A DNA stretch of 33,040 bases from UBA8437 sp003445035 (lineage in GTDB: Bacteria > Planctomycetota > Planctomycetia > Planctomycetales > Planctomycetaceae): the NCBI GenBank assembly GCA_937901285.1, contig CALCHI010000376.1, forward strand, positions 1-33,040, given 5' to 3'. Below the pieces are notes generated by a model. That model was not told the DNA's origin, ran no database searches, and saw nothing but the letters and a program-made list of their open reading frames with translations. Below are positions 8,451 to 16,076 of the stretch, in pieces; the first letter of the stretch is position 1; each line of letters opens with the position of its first letter. Both the position numbers and the translations under genes were made by a program.

Positions 8451-8456
8451 ATTCTA
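8451..8456 (-). promoter_or_regulatory. Candidate -10 element for the groES-like gene
   Basis: TAGAAT on the minus strand, ending 31 bases before the GTG start, in the 84-base gap after the upstream transporter gene. No good -35 is visible. Confidence 0.35.
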
Positions 8457-8504
8457 GGACACCGACACCGGGTGGAAAAGGGCCGCGACCCGTCCCGGGC
8501 ACTT

Positions 8505-11366
8505 TCAGTTGTCCTGTCCCGGTGTGGTCGAGGCCGAACTGAGCTTCAGATGAGGTTCTGCGGGCGACTGCCTGGCCACGCTGGTGCTGTCGTCAACCGA
8601 CATTCCCCGCTGGATCATCCAGCCCAGTGGCCCGGCCAGCAGGGCGGCCAGCAGCACGACGTTGGCGATCAGAGCCGCACCAATCAACGCGGCCATCAGC
8701 CAGCCGAATCGGCTGATCAACAGCAGTTCGGCCGGAGCCAGCATCAGCAGGCCCAGTCCCACGGCCAGGCTGGTCTGCCACATCGCCGGACCGCATTGGG
8801 ACAGGCTCCGGGCGACCGCATCGTGGCGTTCGAGCCCGTCACGCAGCCCGGCTCGGAACCAGGTGATCAGGTGCAGCGTGCCGTCGACGGCGATTCCCAA
8901 CGCGACGCTGGCGGTGATCATCGTGCCGATGTCGACCGCCTGGCCGGCCCAACTGAGCAGGCCGAAGACGATGCCCACCGGCATGAGGTTTGGCAACATC
9001 GTCAGGATCCCTGAGACCGGGTTGCGGAGCAGGACCATCATCACCACGGCGATCACGCCGAAGGCCAGGGCGAAGCTCCAGATCAGGCTGTCGAGAACCG
9101 CCTGCTGGGTCCTCAGGAACACCGGTACCATGCCGGTGACCACATGAGTGCTGCCGGGGTGCGTCTTGAGCACGCTCTTGACGATGTTGTCGAGTTCACC
9201 GGTCTGCTGGTCGTTGGTCAGGTGCGCGTAGTCGTAGTCGGACATCACCGCGACCTGTGCGGTGATCCGCCACAATTCGTCTCCGGACTTGTTCAGTTTC
9301 TGGTCACCGGCCAATTCGAGATCGGTTGGCTTGTCCGCCACGTGCAGGAATCCGCTGGCCCCGGTCTCCCCCTCGCTCTCACCGTCTCCCTTGACTCGCC
9401 GCTCGATGATGCTCGAACGTTTCTTGGCGAGTCGCTGTTTGAGCTTCGAGGCACCCGCCGGGAGCGCGACGTGGGGTTCCTGAAAATCGGCCAGCGAGAC
9501 CGTGCCGCTGATCTCCGGATGCTCGCGAACCCGACGTTCGACCTCCCGGACCACCTCCATCCGTTCCACGAAGTTGAGCCGGCTCTGCTCGTCGCGGCTG
9601 AACCGGATCACCAGTTCGACCGGGACGATGCCCGAGAGGTTGTGTTCCAGGAAGTTGTAGTCCTGGACGACCCGTGAGTGGTCGGGGAAGTAGCGGATCG
9701 CCTTGGTTTCGGTCTTGAAGTGTTTCAGTCCCCAGGTGCCGGCGACGAAGACGGCGATCGAGGTCATCGTGACGGGGATCCAGAATCGGGCCACCAACAG
9801 GCCCAGCCGGGTCCAGCCGTCCCGCCGGAGATCGGACTGGTTCTCGGACCGAGACGGCCAGAACTGCAGCAGGGCGGGCAGTCCGTAGAGCACCATGGCC
9901 AGGGAGATCAGGCAGCCGATGGCCGAGTAGACACCGAACTGTCGCACCGGCCGCAACGTACTGGTCATCAGGCTCAGCAGCCCGATCGCGGTGGTGACAC
10001 TCGCCAGCGTGCACGGCACCTTGGCCATCTTGACGGCTTCGACCACCGCGGTGACGGGGTTCTTGGTGGCGGAGTGTTTCCAGTAATTCGAGACGTGGAT
10101 CGCGCCGGAAACGGTCAGCACGAACATCAGCGTGGGCATCACCACCAACACCATGTTCATGTGTCCACCCGAGAGTGGGACCAGTGAGACGGCCATCAGG
10201 GTGGTGTAGTAGCTGACGACCAGGACCAGGGTGGCCAGTCGTCCACTACGGAGCATCACGAAGGCCAGCACGATGCCGACCAGTCCCGACAGCAGGATGA
10301 TCGAGCGACGGTGCAATTCCCACGGGGCGATGTCCTCGGACGAGTTCCACGCCGAGTCCTTGACCATTTCGTCCAGTGCCGAACCGGCCACGGGACGTCC
10401 ACCCGTCCGGAATTCGTCGGTGTCGATTCCCACCTCACCGGCGATCCGGCGAATCTCCAGCAGTGTCTCGGCCGCATCGGCCATCCCGGCGTCGGTGAGG
10501 CTGATCGAAAGGGCCACCGGGGCACCGGCATGGAAGAAGCAGCCGTTCTCATCCACCCACGCCACGCCGTCGGATTCGTCGTCCGATGCGAGGGCCTGCA
10601 GGCCGCCGATCAGCGAGATCAGCTTCTTGCAGGTCTCGCTGTCTCGTCGCATGTTGTGATACTGGACCTGGAAATCGTGATCCGGCAGCAGGAACTTCTC
10701 CGGATCGAAGCCCTCGGCCTCCTCCTCGTCCTCATCCTCGTCGTCGTCGGAGGTCTCCGATGCCCCATCGATCAACGCGGCCAGACGATTGGCCTCCTCC
10801 TCGTCCGGCTCCCATTCGGCCGCCGACGCCAGAAACTCCACCTCGAGCTGCAGTTCCTCGGCGGCCCGATCACGGATCATCCGCTGGACCTGCTTGACGT
10901 CGCGGCGGCCTTCCTTGGTCAGACGGACCTTCAATGGGCCCGTGCCGATCAGCACACCCTCGAGCCGCCCGACCGCTTCGGCCGGCTCGACATCGTATTT
11001 CATCATCCGCACGATCAGGTTCTGCGGAGTGGTGACCGACTTGATCAGTTTTGAACCGCTGCGTCGGGTCCCCTCGGCATCCGACGTGCCGACCAGGCGA
11101 CTGTGGAACCACTCCACGCGCGGGTCCGACAGTGTGCTCGTATCCCACGAGACCAGCACGCGATCCTCGTGCTGGAAGTGCTCCTGGTACCACCGCAGGG
11201 TCCGTGCCTGCGGGTCGTCTTCGGGCAGCCAGTTGGCGATGTCGTTTTCGAGATCGATCCGCGACAGGGACCAGACGGCCGGGGTGGCCAGGAACACCAG
11301 CAACAGCACGATCCACAGCGCGTTGCCGTGTCCGAAACGATCTCGTTTGGCAAAGAAGTTGGTCAT
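8505..11366 (-). CDS. RND/MMPL-superfamily transporter (953 residues)
   Basis: Layout of a two-lobe RND exporter: a first membrane helix at about residues 16-35, a long outer loop to about 350, a cluster of five or six helices to about 505, helix 7 at about 525-550, a second outer loop to about 770, and a final helix cluster. Typical MMPL segments occur in both halves: VRQFGVYSAIG after the first cluster and GIAVDGTLHLITW in the second. The first loop begins ENDIANWLPEDDP and contains a very acidic stretch near residues 203-217. The family exports lipids, hopanoids or other hydrophobic compounds using the proton gradient; the cargo cannot be inferred. A second, shorter transporter with the same layout lies at 24109-26400. 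The Shine-Dalgarno sequence is weak. Confidence 0.88.
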   Translation of the reverse strand: MTNFFAKRDRFGHGNALWIVLLLVFLATPAVWSLSRIDLENDIANWLPEDDPQARTLRWYQEHFQHEDRVLVSWDTSTLSDPRVEWFHSRLVGTSDAEGTRRSGSKLIKSVTTPQNLIVRMMKYDVEPAEAVGRLEGVLIGTGPLKVRLTKEGRRDVKQVQRMIRDRAAEELQLEVEFLASAAEWEPDEEEANRLAALIDGASETSDDDEDEDEEEAEGFDPEKFLLPDHDFQVQYHNMRRDSETCKKLISLIGGLQALASDDESDGVAWVDENGCFFHAGAPVALSISLTDAGMADAAETLLEIRRIAGEVGIDTDEFRTGGRPVAGSALDEMVKDSAWNSSEDIAPWELHRRSIILLSGLVGIVLAFVMLRSGRLATLVLVVSYYTTLMAVSLVPLSGGHMNMVLVVMPTLMFVLTVSGAIHVSNYWKHSATKNPVTAVVEAVKMAKVPCTLASVTTAIGLLSLMTSTLRPVRQFGVYSAIGCLISLAMVLYGLPALLQFWPSRSENQSDLRRDGWTRLGLLVARFWIPVTMTSIAVFVAGTWGLKHFKTETKAIRYFPDHSRVVQDYNFLEHNLSGIVPVELVIRFSRDEQSRLNFVERMEVVREVERRVREHPEISGTVSLADFQEPHVALPAGASKLKQRLAKKRSSIIERRVKGDGESEGETGASGFLHVADKPTDLELAGDQKLNKSGDELWRITAQVAVMSDYDYAHLTNDQQTGELDNIVKSVLKTHPGSTHVVTGMVPVFLRTQQAVLDSLIWSFALAFGVIAVVMMVLLRNPVSGILTMLPNLMPVGIVFGLLSWAGQAVDIGTMITASVALGIAVDGTLHLITWFRAGLRDGLERHDAVARSLSQCGPAMWQTSLAVGLGLLMLAPAELLLISRFGWLMAALIGAALIANVVLLAALLAGPLGWMIQRGMSVDDSTSVARQSPAEPHLKLSSASTTPGQDN

Positions 11367-11520
11367 GGCGGTCCGAGCAGCGGCCGTTTCAACAGGACGT
11401 GGCGCATGGAACTGTCGGTTAGATCGGTTTTTCCGGCCGTTCGACTTTGTCCCAGGATGCCGAACCGGGAGACTTTTCCCCCCGATCTGCCGCGCGATCG
11501 AGCAAATTCTAGCAGGTGGT

Positions 11521-11545
11521 CGGGCCGACCCGATAGATCGGCCCG
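11521..11545. repeat. Inverted repeat upstream of the RND/MMPL gene
   Basis: CGGGCCGA (11521-11528) and TCGGCCCG (11538-11545) are perfect 8-bp arms around a 9-base spacer. No T-run follows on either strand, which argues against an intrinsic terminator. It lies about 155 bases upstream of the transporter start, next to a possible -10 TAGAAT (minus, 11505-11510), so an operator or 5' leader hairpin is possible. Confidence 0.45.
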
Positions 11546-11579
11546 TTGCGGGGTCAGATCATACCGGTTGTAACGATTC

Positions 11580-11599
11580 GGGGAGATGGGAGGGATGGG
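11580..11599 (+). other. Predicted G-quadruplex motif
   Basis: GGGG, AGAT, GGG, A, GGG, AT, GGG: four G-runs with loops of 4, 1 and 2 bases, meeting the usual G3+N1-7 rule, followed by more G-rich purine tract to about 11640. It is on the plus strand, about 120 bases past the stop of the minus-strand MBL gene. Structure not proven. Confidence 0.5.
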
Positions 11600-11717
11600 A
11601 AGGATGAGGGGCAGGTGGAAGAGGTGGGACGTGTTGTGGGCGAGACCGCGGGCATGATTCGGCGAGCGTACGGGATTGCGGTGCTTGCGGAGAGTATGAG
11701 GCGGTGGTCCGGGGCCA

Positions 11718-12503
11718 TTAGCCCGGATTGAAGCCCTCGATCAGTTCGCGGTCCCATTCGTCCATCAGTGGCCAGTCGGTTGCACAGGTGCCGAAGTCGG
11801 CCATGTGACAGTAGCCTTCGAGCCGGTCGATGGTGGCTTGCAGCAGGCTGTCTTCCTTGCGGAATGGTGGTCCGTGGCTGGGCAACAACCACTCGATGTC
11901 GCTGTCACGAATGCGGGTCAACGATTCGATGAACGACGGGATGTCCGATCCGTGGTGGGCATCGATGTTCCCCACGCAACCGTCTCGGTAGATGTTGTCG
12001 CCGGAGAACAGCAGGTTGCCCAGGCGGAAGGCGAGTTGTCCGAGGGTGTGGCCCGGGGTGTGCCAGACCTCCAGTTCGATTTCTCCCAGTTGCAGTCGGT
12101 CCCCCTCGCTGATCGTCTCGTGCAACTGCACCGTCGGCATTTCGATCGAGATTCCCTGGGCGCTGATTTCGGCGTAGGTCGTCACCCGGTCGCCTTCGGC
12201 CAGCAGCCGGGCGGCATCGGGGTGTCCGCAGGTGCGTGACCCGGGCAACAATTCGGCGGCGCGTGCCAGGCCCTGGACGTGATCAACATCGGCGTGAGTG
12301 GCGATCAGGTAACGGCAGTTGGCCAGGGGAAAGTCGAGTTGCCGGATGATCTCGATGATATCGCCCACCGTGTCCTCGTAGCCGATGTCGATCAGCAGCC
12401 ACTCGGATCCGCTGTGGACGAGGTAGACGCAACAACCCAGGCGCCGTCGCGCCTGGTAGTTCATCTCGATCACGCCAGGAAACAACTCGTTCCGCTCGAA
12501 CAT
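11718..12503 (-). CDS. MBL-fold metallo-hydrolase
   Basis: 261 residues. The frame is open from 12722, but I start at ATG 12503: the upstream part covers a good minus-strand promoter (12565-12594) and the start of the divergent gene. Motifs in order: THADVDH at 69-75, where the family's HxHxDH second His is Asp (D72); WHTPGH with H152; SGDN with D169; PSHGPP with H210. These are the metal ligands of the metallo-beta-lactamase fold, as in glyoxalase II and related hydrolases. The His-to-Asp change may alter the metal site. The substrate is unknown; a cytoplasmic location is likely because no signal peptide is seen. Divergent from the 1110-residue membrane protein. Confidence 0.85.
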   Translation of the reverse strand: MFERNELFPGVIEMNYQARRRLGCCVYLVHSGSEWLLIDIGYEDTVGDIIEIIRQLDFPLANCRYLIATHADVDHVQGLARAAELLPGSRTCGHPDAARLLAEGDRVTTYAEISAQGISIEMPTVQLHETISEGDRLQLGEIELEVWHTPGHTLGQLAFRLGNLLFSGDNIYRDGCVGNIDAHHGSDIPSFIESLTRIRDSDIEWLLPSHGPPFRKEDSLLQATIDRLEGYCHMADFGTCATDWPLMDEWDRELIEGFNPG

Positions 12504-12564
12504 TCGTTCGGTGCTCTCACAACGTCCGGGCAGGGCCGGCCAAGTTGGGGGACAGGACGCGAGC

Positions 12565-12594
12565 ATTCTACGGAGGGGTGGGAACCGATGACAA
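12565..12594 (-). promoter_or_regulatory. Promoter for the MBL-fold gene
   Basis: On the minus strand TTGTCA (12589-12594), 18 bases, then TAGAAT (12565-12570): five of six matches to each sigma-70 hexamer. The -10 ends 61 bases before ATG 12503, which supports that start over the longer open frame. Confidence 0.6.
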
Positions 12595-12667
12595 CCAAGC
12601 GGTTCGAGGACAGGCGTGATCTCTGGTGCGAGTGTGTCCCGGTGGCGACGTGGCTGGGTCGCAAGTT

Positions 12668-12673
12668 TATAAT
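12668..12673 (+). promoter_or_regulatory. Candidate -10 element for the duplicated membrane protein gene
   Basis: A perfect TATAAT 39 bases before ATG 12713, in the 209-bp divergent region. The best -35 candidate (GCGACG at 12645-12650, 17 bases away) is weak. Confidence 0.5.
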
Positions 12674-12712
12674 GGAAGATCGTTCGTTTTGAATCGGGAC
12701 CGGGAAACAACC

Positions 12713-15700
12713 ATGGGCACACACGGTGAAATTGGACGGGGTCGGGCGTTGACGTGGCTGATTGGCTGCAACCTGATCGTCTTTGCCAGCAACATCTGCA
12801 TCATGGTCCTGGAGTTGACCGCCTCGCGACTGCTGGCTCACCACATCGGCCAGTCTCTGTACACCTGGACCGGGGTGATCGGCGTCGTCCTGGCCGGGAT
12901 CACCATCGGCAACTACGCCGGCGGGATGCTCGCCGACCGTTTCGGACACCTCAAGTTGCTGGCGATCCTGTTTCCGCTGGCCGCTGTCACCAGCGGGCTG
13001 GCCCTGGTGCTGGACGAGCAGATGGTTGGCGTGGTTCGACCCGAAGCGATTGGTTGGCCGATGTGGGTGCTGTGCATCGTCTCGATCATCTTCCTGCTTC
13101 CGGCCATCGCGCTGGGGACGATCTCGCCGGTGGTCGCCAGCCTGGCACTCTCCCGAAGTCGCAGCACCGGGTTCACCGTCGGCAACGTCTATGCGTGGGC
13201 CGCGCTGGGGTCGATCGTCGGCACGTTCCTGGCGGGCTTCTACCTGATCGACCACTTCAGCACCCGCTGGATCGTCGGCGGCACCGCCGTGGCCCTGATG
13301 GCGATGGGGGTGGTGCCGTTGTCCCTGATGATCGTCACCCGGCTGATCGGTCGCAGGCCCGCGAAATCCGACGGACCTCCCCCGGTGTCGGCCCTCTCCT
13401 CGGAGGTCAATCCGGTTGAGTTGGACGAGGTGAATCCGACAGGAGGCGGTCAGCAGTCCGGGACCTGGTGGTTCCTGGTCGGCTGCAATGCCATCGTGTT
13501 CGTCACCAGTCTCTGCATCATGACCCTGGAACTCTCGGCCACGCGGCTGCTGGCTCACCACATCGGCCAGTCGCTCTACACCTGGACCAGCGTGATCGGC
13601 GTTGTGCTGGCCGGTATCACCGTGGGCAACTTCATCGGCGGCATCCTGGCCGACCGGTTTGACCACCGCAGCACCCTGGGCTGGTTGCTGTTGATCGCCA
13701 GCATCCACTGTTTCGGAGTGATCTGGCTCGACCAGAATTCGGTCGAGTGGTTCCGCACCGAGCCGCCCGCGCTGTTGGCCCCGGTCATCTGGCTGGCCCA
13801 GTGGATCCTCGAACAGGGGCCGTCCGACCAGGCCAGCTGGCCGGTCTGGATTTTCGCCCAGGTGGCGGTGATCTACGGACCGCCGGCCGCGGCGATGGGG
13901 ACCGTGTCGCCGGTCGTCGCCGCCCTGGCACTTTCGAGAAGCCGTCGCACCGGGGTCACAGTCGGCAGCGTCTACGCCTGGGGCACGCTCGGCTCGATCA
14001 TCGGGACCTTCCTGGCGGGTTTCCTGCTGATCGACCTTTTCGGCACCCGTGCCCTGGTCACCGGGACCGCGATGCTGTTGGGGATCACCGGAGTTTGTGC
14101 GGCGGCGAGTGGCTCGAAACTGAGGCCGGCGATCGCCTTTGGCTGGCTGCAATTCCTGGTCGTCTTCGGGCTGGCTGCTGCTGTCAGTGGCGAGGCGTTC
14201 GATGCGGTTGGAGCACGTTTCGGCGAGCTGCTGGGAACCGGACGTGACGCGGCCGGCCGATTGGCGTTGAGCGAGTCGTGGAGCGAGACGGGCCATCGTG
14301 TCGGCAACGGCTTCCACCAGCTCGGACAGGCGCTCTCGCTTCGTGCAGACGAACCGGGGCGGTACGAGGACGAGAGCAACTACTCCTACATCACCGTCGT
14401 CGAAACCACCGACGATGGCGTCGACCTCAAGTACCTGAAGCTCGACAAGCTCGTCCACAGCTACTACGTCCCCGACAACCCGACGCTGCTGAAGTACGAG
14501 TACGAACTGGTCTATGCGGCGGCGACCGAGCGGGCTCGGCAGGCGTGGGAGATCGACGTGACTGTCGAACTGCCCGAGTTCCCGGGCCGCGACCAGGTCG
14601 TCAAGCGGCTTTCGGGTAACCTTTCCTTTTCCGGTTCGGGAGGAGGTCGATTGCGGGTTCGTGGCACCCTGCTGCCGGCCGATCGTGACGTTCTCCTGAA
14701 ACTGAGTCCCTCGGGGGCCTGGTGGCTGGCGATCGAGGAACTGCACGAGGTTTCGACCGCGTCGGACTGGGTCGGTTTCACTCCCGCCGACCTCGAGACG
14801 CTGCCGCCGGGTGTGTCGATCCCCGATCGGCTCAAAAAAGGGAACGGCGATGATGACGGTCAGGAGAGCGGGATCGAGTTTCATCCCAAGCTCGGTGCGC
14901 TGACGACAGAGACGGTCATCGACGAATCGATTCGGGACGAGCTCCTGAAAACGGCACCGGACTTCGCCTGGTTCCAGGCGGTCAACCAGCTCTACGCACG
15001 TTCCCGCCAGGTCCGGACGATGTTCATCGGCGGAGGCGGATTCGTGTTTCCCAGGTGGATCGAAGCCAAGTTCCCCCACGAACCGGTGATCGACGTTGCC
15101 GAACTCGACCCCGCCGTGCTGCTCGCCGTGCAGCAGGAAATGGGACTCGACCCCAATGGGTTGATCTCCAAGAGCACCCGGCTCGGCGATGCCCGCAACT
15201 TCGTCGAGGACCAGGTCCGTCGGGCCAACAAGCCCGAGTACGATTTCATCTATGGTGACGCGTTCAACGACTTCAGTGTCCCGTGGCACCTGACCACCCG
15301 CGAGTTTACCAATGACGTCAGGAAACTGCTGGATCCGGCACGAGGCGTCTACCTGGTCAACATCATCGACATCTATCCGAGGATCGAGGCCCCGGAGCGG
15401 GACCGGACGATTGAGTACGAGTCGGACCAGCCGATTTTAGGGGTGCCGTTGCCGGAGAGCTGGACCGCGGTGGCGGTGGTCGAGGAGTGGATCGGGATCC
15501 CGGGATTGCCCGGTGTCGAGATCTACGAACAGTCCGACGGGCAGGGGTACCGGATGTCGGTGAGGGGATCGCTGCCCGAACGGGTCCTCGAGAAGCTGCT
15601 CCAGGTGGCCGGTGACAACCTGGCCCTTTGTGACATCATCAAGGACCTCGACCGACGTTCCAAGGACCCGCGACACACGCGTGATCGAGGTCATTTCCTG

Positions 15701-16045
15701 AGCAGTTACACCAGGACACTCGATGACGTTTTCCCCAACGTCTATGTCTTTTCGAGCGAGGAGGGGGTGCCGCACCGGCGTCGTGACACCTTTGTGCTGA
15801 TCGCGGCGAACTCTCCACTGGATCTTTCGAACCTGCTCGAGGCCGGTGGGCACTGGTCACAACCTCCGTTCGCCTGGAAGGAAACCCGCGAGTCCGGCCA
15901 GTCTCCAACATTGCCCGAAGACCAGAACCAGTGGGAGTCGGTGATTGACTGGGCCCGGTCCACGACGTGGGGGGGTGTGCTGACCGATGACTTTGCACCC
16001 GTTGACCGGCTGCTCAAGCCGGTCTTCATCGAGCAGGACGACTAG
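12713..16045 (+). CDS. Membrane protein with two MFS-like modules fused to a spermidine-synthase-like domain
   Basis: 1110 residues. ATG 12713 follows GGGAAACAACC and is preferred over the longer frame from 12626, which would run through the TATAAT box. Residues about 15-225 and 254-475 are two related membrane modules: each contains CIM(V/T)LEL, LLAHHIGQSLYTWT and GVVLAGIT(I/V)GN, offset by 239 residues. A further hydrophobic segment sits near 480-500. The C-terminal part resembles the spermidine synthase / SAM-methyltransferase fold: MFIGGGGFVFPRW at 770, then AELDP, GDARNF and YDFIYGDAFNDF. The usual GGGDG is GGGG, so polyamine synthesis is doubtful. About 160 residues (605-765) are inserted between the YEYELVY strand and the SAM motif. 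The substrate is unknown; the membrane modules suggest a transported or lipid-linked acceptor. Confidence 0.85.
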   Translation: MGTHGEIGRGRALTWLIGCNLIVFASNICIMVLELTASRLLAHHIGQSLYTWTGVIGVVLAGITIGNYAGGMLADRFGHLKLLAILFPLAAVTSGLALVLDEQMVGVVRPEAIGWPMWVLCIVSIIFLLPAIALGTISPVVASLALSRSRSTGFTVGNVYAWAALGSIVGTFLAGFYLIDHFSTRWIVGGTAVALMAMGVVPLSLMIVTRLIGRRPAKSDGPPPVSALSSEVNPVELDEVNPTGGGQQSGTWWFLVGCNAIVFVTSLCIMTLELSATRLLAHHIGQSLYTWTSVIGVVLAGITVGNFIGGILADRFDHRSTLGWLLLIASIHCFGVIWLDQNSVEWFRTEPPALLAPVIWLAQWILEQGPSDQASWPVWIFAQVAVIYGPPAAAMGTVSPVVAALALSRSRRTGVTVGSVYAWGTLGSIIGTFLAGFLLIDLFGTRALVTGTAMLLGITGVCAAASGSKLRPAIAFGWLQFLVVFGLAAAVSGEAFDAVGARFGELLGTGRDAAGRLALSESWSETGHRVGNGFHQLGQALSLRADEPGRYEDESNYSYITVVETTDDGVDLKYLKLDKLVHSYYVPDNPTLLKYEYELVYAAATERARQAWEIDVTVELPEFPGRDQVVKRLSGNLSFSGSGGGRLRVRGTLLPADRDVLLKLSPSGAWWLAIEELHEVSTASDWVGFTPADLETLPPGVSIPDRLKKGNGDDDGQESGIEFHPKLGALTTETVIDESIRDELLKTAPDFAWFQAVNQLYARSRQVRTMFIGGGGFVFPRWIEAKFPHEPVIDVAELDPAVLLAVQQEMGLDPNGLISKSTRLGDARNFVEDQVRRANKPEYDFIYGDAFNDFSVPWHLTTREFTNDVRKLLDPARGVYLVNIIDIYPRIEAPERDRTIEYESDQPILGVPLPESWTAVAVVEEWIGIPGLPGVEIYEQSDGQGYRMSVRGSLPERVLEKLLQVAGDNLALCDIIKDLDRRSKDPRHTRDRGHFLSSYTRTLDDVFPNVYVFSSEEGVPHRRRDTFVLIAANSPLDLSNLLEAGGHWSQPPFAWKETRESGQSPTLPEDQNQWESVIDWARSTTWGGVLTDDFAPVDRLLKPVFIEQDD
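12755..14057 (+). repeat. Tandem gene-internal duplication, 717-bp offset
   Basis: DNA at about 12755-13340 and 13472-14057 encodes the two related membrane modules. Near-identical DNA is visible at 12831 and 13548 (TGCTGGCTCACCACATCGGC in both), giving an exact 717-base offset, in frame. Similarity is highest over the first 75 codons and around the SRS(R)xTG(F/V)TVG segment, and falls between them. Confidence 0.8.
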
Positions 16046-16076
16046 TCGAAGACCTGGGCTGGCTGCGGAGCCGATG

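Larger units (their letters stand above)
11367..11717. other. 351-bp intergenic region between two minus-strand genes
   Basis: This holds the 5' region of the RND/MMPL gene and the 3' region of the MBL-fold gene. I see a TAGAAT hexamer on the minus strand at 11505-11510, an 8-bp inverted repeat at 11521-11545 and a G-quadruplex motif at 11580-11599. A 61-codon plus-strand frame at 11546-11731 has no ribosome binding site or recognisable protein and is probably not a gene. Confidence 0.6.

Noticed and set aside
11546..11731. 61-codon plus-strand frame in the intergenic gap
   Set aside because: No ribosome binding site, no recognisable sequence, and it overlaps the end of the MBL-fold gene.
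12626..12712. Longer start for the duplicated membrane protein
   Set aside because: It would include the TATAAT box, and ATG 12713 has a better upstream sequence and leads straight into the first membrane module.
12470..15289. 939-codon minus-strand open frame
   Set aside because: It lies opposite a clear membrane-protein gene, has skewed Gln/Asp/His/Arg composition typical of the complement of GC-rich coding DNA, and shows no recognisable domain.
15020..15400. Naming the fused protein a true spermidine synthase
   Set aside because: The GGGDG motif is GGGG and polyamine-binding residues are not evident, so only the fold can be claimed.
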